Shown here in pieces: positions 16,312 to 25,159 of a DNA stretch of 64,000 bases (positions are counted from its first letter, which is position 1; each line of letters begins with the position of its first letter). The position numbers and the translations under genes are program-made. Below the pieces are notes generated by a model, which was given only the letters and a program-made list of their open reading frames with translations, did no database searches and was not told the origin of the DNA. The DNA is from Alphaproteobacteria bacterium (lineage in GTDB: Bacteria > Myxococcota_A > UBA796 > GCA-2862545): positions 1 through 64,000 of the forward strand of contig JACKER010000028.1 in assembly GCA_020632925.1 (NCBI GenBank), written 5' to 3'.

Positions 16312-17757
16312 GTGGAGGGTTTCGTGCAGCCGCATCCCAAGTCTCCCACGGACGAGCGTCTCTTCCGTGCGCTCGCCCGCCAGGGTCTCGTCGTCACCCG
16401 CGACGGACCCTTCGTGTCCGTTCGATCCGCCGAAGTGCCCGACGCGCCCCCGGCGGAGATCCTGCTCCCGGCCGAGCTGCCGCTGGAGGGGCGTGCCGCC
16501 CGCCAGCTCGCGGACCTGGCCGCCGTCCACCACCCCGACGGAGGCCGGGCCTGTCGGGCCTGCGCCACCCCGGATGTCCACCCCGGCGACAGCGGCGTGG
16601 CCATCGGCTCCGTGCTCGAGACGCGCGACCTGCTCGTGCCCCAGGCCGTCGGCACCGACATCAACTGCGGCATGCGCCTGCACACGCTGGATCTGGAGCT
16701 CGACCGCTTCCTGTCCCGCAAGGACGAGCTCGTGCGCCGGCTGCGGGGCGACCTGTTGCTCGGGACGCGCGACGTGGGGGCGGGTGCGGACGCGATGCGC
16801 GCGATGTTCGCCGAGGGCGTGCCCGCGTTCCTGGAGGCCGCCTCCCGTGACCCCGTGGGCTCGCTGGCGCGGATGGACCTCGGGACCGCGTTCGACGAGG
16901 TCGATGCCATCTTCGAGCAGGGCAGCCTGCCCGGCGACGCCGGGTTCGCACCCGAGACCCTGGTGAAGGGCGAGGGCGTGATCCGGGACGACGGGCTCGC
17001 GACTGTCGGCCGCGGCAACCACTTCGTGGAGCTGCAGGTGGTCGAGGAGGTCGTCGACCGGCACCTCGCGTGGGAGGCCGGTCTGCGGCCGGGTCGCGTC
17101 GTGCTCCTCGTCCACAGCGGCAGCCGCATGGTCGGCAAGATCATCGGCAAGGGCGCCGTGGAGCGTGCGCGAGCGGCCTGGCCCGTTGGAGCTCGCCACC
17201 CGGGGTCCGGGCTGTTCCCGCTGTCCTGGTCGAGCCGCCCCGACCTGTGCGAGGACTACCTCCGCGCCGAGGCGACCGCCGCCAACTACGCGTTCGTGAA
17301 CCGGCAGCTCCTCGCCGAGCTCGTGCGGCTGCGGGTGCGCGAGGTCTGGGGCGAGCTGGACGCTCCACTCGTCGCCGACATCCCCCACAACCTCACGTTC
17401 CGTGAAGGTGATCGCTGGGTCGCGCGCAAGGGGGCGTGCCCTGCCCACGACGGCCAGTGGGTGCTGATCCCCGGGTCGATGGGGACCGCGTCCTACGTCT
17501 GTGTGGGCCGGGGGGCCGACCGAACCCTGCGGAGTGCCTCGCACGGTGCCGGGCGCGCCGTCCGTCGGCAGGACACCGGGCGGATGGCCGATCCGGGCCT
17601 GGACGGGGTCGACTGCCAGACGTTGCGCCCCGAGCGCCTCGTTCAGGAAGCGCCCGCCGCGTACAAGCCGATCGGCTTGGTGATCGACGTGCAGGTCGCC
17701 GCGGGCTCGATCGGCGTCGTGGCTCGGACGCGGCCGCTGCTCACGTTCAAGGGATGA
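16312..17757 (+). CDS. rtcB: RtcB-type RNA ligase
   Basis: A 481-residue protein with the RtcB motifs in order: PDVHPG, GTDINCGMRL (metal cysteine), GRGNHFVELQ, HSGSR, PHNLTF, RKGA, IPGSMG, and SHGAGR carrying the candidate guanylylated histidine. RtcB joins RNA ends with a 2',3'-cyclic phosphate to 5'-OH ends using GTP and Mn2+, in RNA repair or splicing. No archease or RNA cyclase gene is adjacent. The stop overlaps the start of the next membrane-protein gene by four bases. Slight divergence from house-keeping forms leaves room for a paralogue with another role. Confidence 0.85.
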   Translation: MEGFVQPHPKSPTDERLFRALARQGLVVTRDGPFVSVRSAEVPDAPPAEILLPAELPLEGRAARQLADLAAVHHPDGGRACRACATPDVHPGDSGVAIGSVLETRDLLVPQAVGTDINCGMRLHTLDLELDRFLSRKDELVRRLRGDLLLGTRDVGAGADAMRAMFAEGVPAFLEAASRDPVGSLARMDLGTAFDEVDAIFEQGSLPGDAGFAPETLVKGEGVIRDDGLATVGRGNHFVELQVVEEVVDRHLAWEAGLRPGRVVLLVHSGSRMVGKIIGKGAVERARAAWPVGARHPGSGLFPLSWSSRPDLCEDYLRAEATAANYAFVNRQLLAELVRLRVREVWGELDAPLVADIPHNLTFREGDRWVARKGACPAHDGQWVLIPGSMGTASYVCVGRGADRTLRSASHGAGRAVRRQDTGRMADPGLDGVDCQTLRPERLVQEAPAAYKPIGLVIDVQVAAGSIGVVARTRPLLTFKG

Positions 17758-18764
17758 CGTACGCTCCACCCATGGACCTGTACGTCCTGCGGTGCTCTCC
17801 GACCCACCCCGCCGTCTGGCTCATCGCTCTGTTGCTCGGCGTGGGCACGGGTGCCGTGAGCCTGATGGCGGCAGTGTCCCAGGGGATGGGGCTCGAGCCG
17901 GGCCTGATGGTGGCGGGCGGCGCGAGCGCCCTCGCGGCGGCGGTGGGCGCGACCTGGCGGATGCGAGCGCTCGTCCTCGCTCGCCGGGACGATCACCTGA
18001 TCGTGACCTGGCGCGGCGAGTACACCGTCCTCCCCCGGACCGGACTACGCGCGTCCTGGGACGGGAGCACGCTGCGGCTGACCACCGGTGATCGAGCGGT
18101 GTCCGTGCCCGTCCTCGGAGGACCGGCAGAGCGGAAGGCGGTCTGCGACGCCCTGCGCGATCTGGGCGTGGAGCAGGTGGCACCGGACCTCTCCCGCGAC
18201 ATCCGCGACAGCTCGCTCGATGGGCTCACGCTCCGGCTGGCGCCGATCCGACGGCCGATCCCGACGGCGACCGTGCCGGTGGTCGCGGCACTCGTGGCGC
18301 TCGTGACCTGGGCCTCTTCGGTCGCCCTCGCCCTGCTCGCCTTCGCTCCGTCGCAACGCACCGACGACCTGCTCGACCACCCCGTCACCTTCGGGCTCGC
18401 AATGTTGGTACCCGCCCTTCTCGCCGCCACGGGCTGGATGGGCTGGGAGATGTTGCGGACGCTGGCGGTCGAGCTCGCCGTGAGCCACCACCAGCTCGTC
18501 GTCAGCCGCGAGATCCGCAGCGGCACCGTGCGCACCGTCATCCCGCTCGCGGCGCTGGCGGCGATCCGGGTGGTCGATGGAGCGCTCGAGCTGGAGGGTC
18601 CGGACGGGCGCCTGCGGGTGGTGCTCCCGGACCGTGACGTCGCCACGCACGAGGCAGTGGCCGACCTGCTCCGGCAGCACCGCGCAAGGCTCCAGGGCTC
18701 ACCGTCGGACGTACCCGCCCACCTCGGAACCCTCGCTCGCCAGGCCACGGGAGCCGAGTCGTGA
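17754..18764 (+). CDS. Hypothetical membrane protein, tandem paralogue 1
   Basis: A 336-residue protein with two pairs of membrane segments: about residues 20-70 (WLIALLLGVGTGAVSLMAAV) and about 180-240 (VVAALVALVTWASSVALALL). Each pair is followed by a soluble beta-rich part. The same layout recurs in the next gene, with a shared HPAVW near the N-terminus and the middle motif SRDIRDSSLDGLTLRL against SSEIREHTLDGMTLRL. The two genes are therefore tandem duplicates. The ATG at 17754 overlaps the rtcB stop; an ATG at 17772 is an alternative. No known family recognised. Confidence 0.7.
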   Translation: MTYAPPMDLYVLRCSPTHPAVWLIALLLGVGTGAVSLMAAVSQGMGLEPGLMVAGGASALAAAVGATWRMRALVLARRDDHLIVTWRGEYTVLPRTGLRASWDGSTLRLTTGDRAVSVPVLGGPAERKAVCDALRDLGVEQVAPDLSRDIRDSSLDGLTLRLAPIRRPIPTATVPVVAALVALVTWASSVALALLAFAPSQRTDDLLDHPVTFGLAMLVPALLAATGWMGWEMLRTLAVELAVSHHQLVVSREIRSGTVRTVIPLAALAAIRVVDGALELEGPDGRLRVVLPDRDVATHEAVADLLRQHRARLQGSPSDVPAHLGTLARQATGAES

Positions 18765-19615
18765 CCGCGAACGAGGTGCGGATCCTGCGTGCGGCCTGGT
18801 ACCACCCCGCCGTCTGGATGTTCGCGCTCTTCCTGGGATCGCTCGCGGGCGGAGCGACGTTCGTCGTCGGGCTCTGCGCGGGCCTCGATGAACTGGCGCT
18901 GATCCTCGGGGCGGTGACGTTCGCGTCCGCGGTCGGTCTCGGGGTCTGGTGGCGGACATCCCCCCTCGTCCTCGCGATCGAGGGGTCGACCCTCCTGGTG
19001 CGTTGGCGGTCCGAGCAACACGCGTTCCCGCGCGACCGTGTCCTCGCGACCTGGACCCGGATGGGGCTCGGCTTCGTCGCAGACACGGCGACGGTCATCC
19101 CGATCATCGGAGGAGCGACCGCGCGAGCCGCCGTGGTGGCCGCCCTGGAAGATCTCGGCGTGGAGCTCGTGCAGTCCACGGCCGCCGTCGACCTCTCCTC
19201 CGAGATCCGCGAGCACACGCTGGACGGGATGACCCTGCGCCTGGAGCCGGTCTACGCGCCGATGCCGATCGCCGTCCTGGTCGTGATCACGCTGACGGCG
19301 CTGGCCCTCGTGTCGATGATCTGGGTGGGTGTGGCCAACCTCGTCCACGCCGCATCCTGGGCGTCCCTGCCGTACGTGCTGGTGTTCGCGGGCGGGCCGA
19401 CGGTCCTCGTCGCCTGGATGCTGCGTGCGTTCTGGTCCCGCACGACCGCCGTCGAGATCGAGCTGTCCGGCCATCGGCTCGCCGTGGTCGAGGAGAGCTG
19501 GCTCGGCTCCAAGCGCACGACGCTGCCGCTGGCGGAGATCGAGGCCATGGTGCACGGCCGCGACGGGTTGAGGATCTCGACAGAGCGCGGACGCCGAGAG
19601 ATCCGCCTCCCCTGA
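18761..19615 (+). CDS. Hypothetical membrane protein, tandem paralogue 2
   Basis: A 284-residue paralogue of the preceding product, with the same order: two N-terminal membrane segments from about residue 18, a beta-rich part containing SSEIREHTLDGMTLRLEPVY, two more segments (VLVVITLTALALVSMIWVG and a second), and a C-terminal soluble tail. The GTG start overlaps the upstream stop by four bases, so the pair is probably co-translated and may form a complex. Function unknown. Confidence 0.7.
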   Translation: MTANEVRILRAAWYHPAVWMFALFLGSLAGGATFVVGLCAGLDELALILGAVTFASAVGLGVWWRTSPLVLAIEGSTLLVRWRSEQHAFPRDRVLATWTRMGLGFVADTATVIPIIGGATARAAVVAALEDLGVELVQSTAAVDLSSEIREHTLDGMTLRLEPVYAPMPIAVLVVITLTALALVSMIWVGVANLVHAASWASLPYVLVFAGGPTVLVAWMLRAFWSRTTAVEIELSGHRLAVVEESWLGSKRTTLPLAEIEAMVHGRDGLRISTERGRREIRLP

Positions 19616-19781
19616 TCGCAGCGCGCGCACCCGTGAGTCGCTCGGCGTCCTGATCCGGACGTTCCGCGGACGGTTGGAAGGGAGCCGTGAGGACGTTCCC
19701 AGGCCGCTGGCCGAGCTCGCCTCCCGGGCGATCGAGCGCGAGTGACGTGAACGGTGGGCTCCCACGGGACACCATGCAGGC

Positions 19782-21161
19782 ATGTGGTTCCTCGCCACGG
19801 CCTACGCCGCCTCCGCTCCCGTCGCCGAGGAGATCTGTGTCGCCGCGGAGCGTGTGGCTCCTGCGGTCCTCGCCGTTCCACCACCCTCCCCCGAGGTCAC
19901 GGCGTTCCGCGCTGCGGTCTCGCTCGACCAGGCACCGCCGAACGTCTCCGTGGCGGCCCTGCTCGCCAGCGTCCCGCCGGAGCGCGCCCGCAGCGACCTG
20001 ACCGTGCGCACCGCCGCGGCCACCCACCCCTCCGACCCACGGCGGGCCTGGCTCGCCGTCACCGGCGCGGCTCCGACCGGCGGCGCCACACCGATCCGCC
20101 TCACGTTCCTGATCGACACGTCGGAGTCCATGGACAGCGTGCCGCTGCGCTTGCTGCCGCCGCTGCAGGACGCTCACCCAGCCGATGTCTACCCCGCCGT
20201 CAGCCGGCTGATGCTGGCGCGCGCCGCCCTGCACGACCTGGTGGACCGCCTGCCCGACAGCGCGACCGTCTCGGTGGTCGCCTTCTCCCGCGATCGGGCG
20301 GTCCGTCTCCTCGGCCCGACCTCGGCCGAGCGGGCGACCACCCTCCACGAGGCGATCGATCGCGCAGGCGTGACCCGCCCGTCTGGCTCCATCCTCGAGC
20401 TCACGGGCGCCACCGCCCTGCAAGGCCTCGATCCCTGCGCCGACAACCGGATCCTGCTCGTCACCGACGACAACGCGCGACTCGACCTGAACCCGGCGCG
20501 GGTCCACCAGGCGGTCGTCGACTGGCGAGCCCAGGGCGTCGAGCTGTGGACGTTGTCCTTGGAGCTCCTCGGCAGGCCGGCGCCGGCGGTCGCGCGCATC
20601 ACCGAGGAGGGCGGCGGGCGGCACCTCCGCGCGGACTCGCTCACCGAAGCCACCGAGCAGCTCGCGGAGAGCCTGCGCGCCGCGGGCGCGGTGGCCCGGG
20701 ATCCCACCATCCGCGTCACGGTCGACCCCGAGCGCGTCCTCGGATGGCGCCGGCTCGACGTCGACCGCGAGCTCGACCGAGCGGACGACTGGGACCTGCC
20801 GACCACGCTCGATGCGGGGTGGCGACAGGCCGCGCTGTACGAGCTCGATCTCGCACCGGGCGTCACGACGGGTTCGGTGGCGTCGGTCGCGTGGGCCGTC
20901 GAGAGTCCCGTCCCCGGAGAGTGGCGGCGCGGGACCACCGAGTCGGTCCCGCTGGTCCCGATGGAGCAAGCGCCCCCGTTCCTGCGAGATCGAGCCGTGG
21001 CCGCGCTCATCGGCGAGGCCATGTCCGGTGGGGCTGCCATCTCCTGGCCCGTCCTGACGGCGACGACCGACGGGTGGGCCAGCGAGCGGGGCGCTGCCCG
21101 CGAGCTCGTGGCGTGGGCGCACCTCCTCGAGCGGTGGCGAGGGGAGGCGGTCGACCGATAG
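19782..21161 (+). CDS. Secreted VWA-domain protein (YfbK-like)
   Basis: A 459-residue protein. A very short leader (MWFLATAYAASA) is followed by a VWA domain from about residue 105 with the metal site DTSESM (Asp112, Ser114, Ser116) and downstream strands such as ILLVTDDNARLDL. The C-terminal part (from about 310) resembles the region after the VWA domain in YfbK-type proteins, with beta-rich sequence around PERVLGWRRLDVDREL. The role is probably protein binding in the periplasm or on the surface. It is followed closely by a lipoprotein gene (20-base gap). Confidence 0.72.
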   Translation: MWFLATAYAASAPVAEEICVAAERVAPAVLAVPPPSPEVTAFRAAVSLDQAPPNVSVAALLASVPPERARSDLTVRTAAATHPSDPRRAWLAVTGAAPTGGATPIRLTFLIDTSESMDSVPLRLLPPLQDAHPADVYPAVSRLMLARAALHDLVDRLPDSATVSVVAFSRDRAVRLLGPTSAERATTLHEAIDRAGVTRPSGSILELTGATALQGLDPCADNRILLVTDDNARLDLNPARVHQAVVDWRAQGVELWTLSLELLGRPAPAVARITEEGGGRHLRADSLTEATEQLAESLRAAGAVARDPTIRVTVDPERVLGWRRLDVDRELDRADDWDLPTTLDAGWRQAALYELDLAPGVTTGSVASVAWAVESPVPGEWRRGTTESVPLVPMEQAPPFLRDRAVAALIGEAMSGGAAISWPVLTATTDGWASERGAARELVAWAHLLERWRGEAVDR

Positions 21162-21181
21162 GTGGGCGGCTGGAGGTCCCG

Positions 21182-21766
21182 GTGCGTCGCTGGCTCGTCG
21201 GTGTGGTGGTCGTGATGTCGCTCGCGTGCGGTGGCCTTCCCTCGAACGGCATGGCCCCGAGCCCGCGCGCGATGGCCACCGCCAGCGCCCTCGGCATCCC
21301 ACCGGTCACCCCGGGGAGCGGGGTGGTCGGGCCCTTCGAGGGTCCAGAGGGTAGCCTCGCGTGGATGTCCGCCGACGGGAAGGTGAGCTTCCTGCTGCCC
21401 GAGGTCCCCGTCGTGTGGATGGCCCGCAGCGACACCGGGCAGTTCGTCTACGGCCTCGCTCCTCAGGGCTTCTTCGTGGTGAAGGGGGACCAGGTCACCC
21501 AGGTGGCCGATCCGCCGCCCGAGATGGCGACCTGGCCGCACGCCGAGCCGCTCGCGGGCTTGATGATCACCGTCCTCCAGCGCCAGATCGCCGCCGGCGG
21601 TGCCCCTCCCACCGGTGGGGGTGGGACGATGGACCCGGCCACGTACGCCGTCATGTCGCAGATCAGCGCCAGCATGCACGAGACGAACATGCGGATCATC
21701 GACAACATCGGCGGGGTCGGCTGCACCGAGTACTACGAGGACGGCGTGTTCGTCGGCTGCTGGTAG
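21182..21766 (+). CDS. Predicted lipoprotein, family unknown
   Basis: A 194-residue protein with a GTG start and leader (M)RRWLVGVVVVMSLAC, a good lipobox (SLAC) preceded by basic residues. The mature part has a small beta-rich stretch (GSLAWMSADGKVSFLLPEVP), a Gly/Pro-rich linker (APPTGGGGTMDP) and a helical tail ending in EYYEDGVFVGCW with a terminal cysteine pair. It sits 20 bases after the VWA gene and may be its partner. The longer open frame through this region is not supported. Confidence 0.65.
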   Translation: MRRWLVGVVVVMSLACGGLPSNGMAPSPRAMATASALGIPPVTPGSGVVGPFEGPEGSLAWMSADGKVSFLLPEVPVVWMARSDTGQFVYGLAPQGFFVVKGDQVTQVADPPPEMATWPHAEPLAGLMITVLQRQIAAGGAPPTGGGGTMDPATYAVMSQISASMHETNMRIIDNIGGVGCTEYYEDGVFVGCW

Positions 21767-21780
21767 GGCTTCAGACCGTA

Positions 21781-21797
21781 GGGGGGCTCTGCCCCCC
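21781..21797. terminator. Strong GC hairpin GGGGGGCTCTGCCCCCC, terminator and dispersed repeat
   Basis: A stem of seven GC pairs with a three-base loop lies 14 bases after the lipoprotein stop. There is no U-tract, so intrinsic termination is uncertain. It belongs to the same repeat family as 6457-6473. The rest of the gap to 21923 shows a pyrimidine-rich stretch (21866-21900) before the RdgC-like gene. Confidence 0.5.
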
Positions 21798-21923
21798 TCG
21801 TCAACCCCCGTCCTCGGCACGAGGTCATCTGGAGCCCGGCGCCGAGCTGCGGTACACTACAGGCCTCTCCTCCCCCTCCCTTCCTCCCCTCCGACACCCA
21901 CCCCACATCCCCGAGAGGACTCC

Positions 21924-23180
21924 ATGGGTCTCACCGCAGGTGGCCTGAACGGCCGCCGTTTCCGTACCTCCACCCAGCTCCCCGAGGGCTTCCGCGACCT
22001 CTGGCTCGACGCGGTCCGCCAGCACGCGCTGGAGCCCGATCTCGACGCCTCCGACGGCGAGCCCCGCGTGGGCTGGGTCGACGTGTTCGAGCCCGCCAAC
22101 CGCACGTTCGAGCTGAACACCTTCCTGTTCGATCGGTTCGTCGCGCTCTCGCTGCGCGTCGACAAGAAGACGGTCAACGGCGCCTTCCGCAAGATCACGC
22201 TCGCCGAGCGCATGGCCGCCATCATGGAGCAGCGCGGCGTCGAGCGACTGTCCAAGGCCGACAAGACGGAGATCCAGGAGTCGCTGGACGTGGAGCTGCT
22301 CGCCCGCGCCCTGCCCTCCGTCTCGACCTGTGACGTGGCGTGGGACACGCAGTCCGGCGAGGTCATCGTGTTCAGCGGCTCGGAGTCCACCGTCGAGCTC
22401 GTCCGCGCGCACTTCGAGGCGACCTTCGATCAGCGGCTGCGGCCCGAGCGCATGTGCGACTGGCTGGCCGAGAAGCTGACGTGGACCGAGATCGGCGAGC
22501 GGGCGGAGCGCTTCCTGCCCGGCGCGCGAGGCACCGCCGGCGTCGGTGCGATCGTGGACGGCTGGAACCAGGACGACCCGCTCGAGGGCGCCGGCAAGGG
22601 GATCGCCGCCGACTTCATCACCTGGCTGTGGCTCCAGTCCGAGTCCAGCGACGGGTTGTTCCGCGTCGTCGAGCACGTCTCGGGAGCCGACGTCGCGGAG
22701 GGTGAGGACGGCGAGGAGGACGGCTGGAACGAGGTCACGGAGACCCTGCGTCGGGCCGACCTGTCCTTGTGGCTCGAGAGCAAGCTCAAGCTGCAGGACG
22801 TGAGCGCCGAGGAGGCGCCGGACACCACCATCCTGCTGGGCGTCGCTCCGTCGGTCACCCCGGCCGCCCGCCGCGACCTGCACGGGGGCAAGCGCCCCGT
22901 CGAGGCCCGCATCGGCCTGAAGATGGACGAGATCGAGTGCGCGCTGACCGTCGCCGCCGGTGAGGACGGCGTCCAGATCACCGGGATCAAGCTTCCCTTC
23001 GAGGTGAAGGACGGTCAGGAGGAGCTGGTGTTCGAGCGCATGATGCTGCTCGACCTGCTCCACACCACGCTCCGGAAGCTGTTCCAGCAGTTCTTCCTGG
23101 CGCGGACCAGCCCGGCGTGGACCGAGCGCATCGAGGCCTGGATGGCCGAGGACACCGAGCGACCCGCCGCCGCGAAGTAG
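21924..23180 (+). CDS. rdgC: RdgC-like recombination-associated protein
   Basis: A 418-residue soluble protein. The N-terminal part reads MGLTAGGLNGRRFRTSTQLP, then EGFRDLWLDAVRQHALEP and GWVDVFEPANRTFELNTF. This order and spacing recall RdgC homologues of deltaproteobacteria. RdgC binds double-stranded DNA as a ring and limits RecA loading. The long helical insert around SKADKTEIQESLDVELLARA fits the family. The assignment rests on remembered patterns rather than alignment. It stands alone, convergent with the gene at 23203. Confidence 0.65.
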   Translation: MGLTAGGLNGRRFRTSTQLPEGFRDLWLDAVRQHALEPDLDASDGEPRVGWVDVFEPANRTFELNTFLFDRFVALSLRVDKKTVNGAFRKITLAERMAAIMEQRGVERLSKADKTEIQESLDVELLARALPSVSTCDVAWDTQSGEVIVFSGSESTVELVRAHFEATFDQRLRPERMCDWLAEKLTWTEIGERAERFLPGARGTAGVGAIVDGWNQDDPLEGAGKGIAADFITWLWLQSESSDGLFRVVEHVSGADVAEGEDGEEDGWNEVTETLRRADLSLWLESKLKLQDVSAEEAPDTTILLGVAPSVTPAARRDLHGGKRPVEARIGLKMDEIECALTVAAGEDGVQITGIKLPFEVKDGQEELVFERMMLLDLLHTTLRKLFQQFFLARTSPAWTERIEAWMAEDTERPAAAK

Positions 23181-23202
23181 CGCGACGGGTTCCGACCCTG
23201 GG

Positions 23203-25050
23203 CTACGGGCAGGTGCGCTGCTGGGTCAGCGCATCGACGTAGGAAGCGTTGGTGGTCCAGGCCGAGATCTGGTTGAGGCCACCGACCTTGTCCGACGTCC
23301 ACATCCGGTACTCCCCGTCGGAGGACCGGATCACGTCGAAATGACGGAAGTCGTCGGGGTTGATCCAGCCCACCAGCTGGGTGGCGATGTTCACCATCCA
23401 GCTCGTGGTGTTCTGCGACACGGCGTCCGAGATGCCCCCGTCCACCAGGATGCCACCGCTGAGCGTCCGACCGCCGAAGAACATCTGGAAGGGGAAGGCG
23501 CCGCCCTGACAGACCAGGTTCGGCTCGAAGACCTCGCTCTGGGCCCACGTCACGCTGGGGGTCGGGCTGACGACCGCCGTGGCGTCCAGGGTGAAGGGTC
23601 CCGCCGCGTCGGTGGCCGTGGCGCGCTTGATCGCGGTGCCGTCCTGCACCATGAGGATCCAGCTCGTACCCGACTTCATGGCCGACGGGAAGCCGAAGGA
23701 GCGCTTGATGCTCAGCGCCACGTCGCTGGTGGGCACCGAGGGCGTCACGTGCTGCACGTACGCCAGCAGATCCGCCAGCTCAGCGTAGAGCAGGGCGAGC
23801 TCGTCGGCCCAGGCGAGCAGGTTGCTGTACAGATCGAAGGCCGACCCACCGATGGTGATGGTCTCCGTGAGCATCGCCTGCTTCTCGGGGTCCGCCGGGA
23901 AGCCCGACAGCCAGATCCCGAGCTCGGTCAGATCGTTGAACAGCTGCGGCAGGTTCGCGATCGTGCCGGTGTAGTCGTACGACGCGAGCAGCGGCAGCAG
24001 CGTGTCGATCGAGTCGAACACGCCGCCCGTGTACGTCTGGTCGAGCAGGTTCGTCGCGTCCAGCGTGGTGGTGACCGCGGGGTTGTTGCCCGAGTTGCTG
24101 CTCGTGACCGCCAGCGACACCGTCCCGACCGTCACCGAGTCGCCCGAGGTCGCACCGTTGGTGCAGTGGGGGTCGACCGTGTTGTTCCCGCCCTGCTGCG
24201 GCGTGAGGTCGAGGACGTACTGACCGCCGCCCTGGCGACGGTAGAAGCAGGTGAACTGAGCGCCCACCGTCGGCGTCACCTGCAGCGCGAACACGTGGTT
24301 GCCGTTGCCGCCCGAGGTCACGCTCACCGAGGCCGGGATGGTGAACACGAAGTCCTGGCAGAAGGTCTGCGTGGCCGGGTTGCTGCGCGTCGCCACCATC
24401 GCCACCGAGGCGCAGGGCGTGCACACCGGCGAAGCGTCACCGGTGCACGCGAACTCGGCCTCGTTGAGCTCGAGGTAGTCGCGGTAGTCCTGCAGATCGA
24501 TCGCAAAGGTGTCCATCGCGAGGTCACGGTCGGCCTCGATCGTGTCGATCTGGGCCTGGACCGCCGCGATGTCCGGGGTCTTGTCGTCGAGCGACAGGTC
24601 GATGGTCGCAGAGACCACGCCCGTGAAGTTCTTGCAGCCCCACGGCTGGGCGCTCACCGCGCACGCGTTGCGGCCCTGCTCGGCCTTGAAGAACAGGCGC
24701 ATCGTCGTGCCGTCGAGCATCGCCGAAGGATGGGCCGCGACGCAGCGGTACGGCGTGCCCGGCGTGGGCTCGACCACCGGCGTGGGCCACACGTCCCAGG
24801 TCAGCCCGTCGTCGCTGGCGGCCACTCCGATCGACCATTCGCCGACCGGACAATCCGCCGTGATCGGACCGGTCTGGGTTTCGAAGAACATGACGTACCG
24901 GTCGATGGTCGTGTCCCACACGACCGTCGGCGATCCGACGCCACCCTCCGTCAGCGTGCCCACCTCGGGAACCAGCACGCCGCCCGCCTCGAGGGACCAG
25001 GACTGAGCGTGAGCGTTACCAGAAGCGAGTGCCAGAAGGGGAAACAACAT
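23203..25050 (-). CDS. Secreted propeller-like protein with a cysteine-containing insert
   Basis: A 615-residue protein with leader MLFPLLALASGNAHA; GGAG lies about nine bases before the ATG at 25050, so longer starts up to 25113 were not used. The N-terminal part (GSPTVVWDTTIDRYVMFFET, then AHPSAMLDGTTMRLFFKAEQ) and C-terminal part (VTWAQSEVFEPNLVCQGGAF onward) resemble blades of five-bladed propellers of the GH43/GH32 type. Between them, about residues 165-390, is an insert with a cysteine cluster (CTPCASVAM) and an Ig-like beta-rich segment. Catalytic acids cannot be assigned, so the protein is best called a propeller of unknown role. Confidence 0.65.
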   Translation of the reverse strand: MLFPLLALASGNAHAQSWSLEAGGVLVPEVGTLTEGGVGSPTVVWDTTIDRYVMFFETQTGPITADCPVGEWSIGVAASDDGLTWDVWPTPVVEPTPGTPYRCVAAHPSAMLDGTTMRLFFKAEQGRNACAVSAQPWGCKNFTGVVSATIDLSLDDKTPDIAAVQAQIDTIEADRDLAMDTFAIDLQDYRDYLELNEAEFACTGDASPVCTPCASVAMVATRSNPATQTFCQDFVFTIPASVSVTSGGNGNHVFALQVTPTVGAQFTCFYRRQGGGQYVLDLTPQQGGNNTVDPHCTNGATSGDSVTVGTVSLAVTSSNSGNNPAVTTTLDATNLLDQTYTGGVFDSIDTLLPLLASYDYTGTIANLPQLFNDLTELGIWLSGFPADPEKQAMLTETITIGGSAFDLYSNLLAWADELALLYAELADLLAYVQHVTPSVPTSDVALSIKRSFGFPSAMKSGTSWILMVQDGTAIKRATATDAAGPFTLDATAVVSPTPSVTWAQSEVFEPNLVCQGGAFPFQMFFGGRTLSGGILVDGGISDAVSQNTTSWMVNIATQLVGWINPDDFRHFDVIRSSDGEYRMWTSDKVGGLNQISAWTTNASYVDALTQQRTCP

Positions 25051-25159
25051 GAAAGCTCCAGGATGGGGGTACCCGCGAGGGCGCGTACGACCCCGTTCGC
25101 GTAACATGACCATACCCTGCCGCGAAGAGATTCTTCTCCAGACCTGCTAGGTTCGTCCG

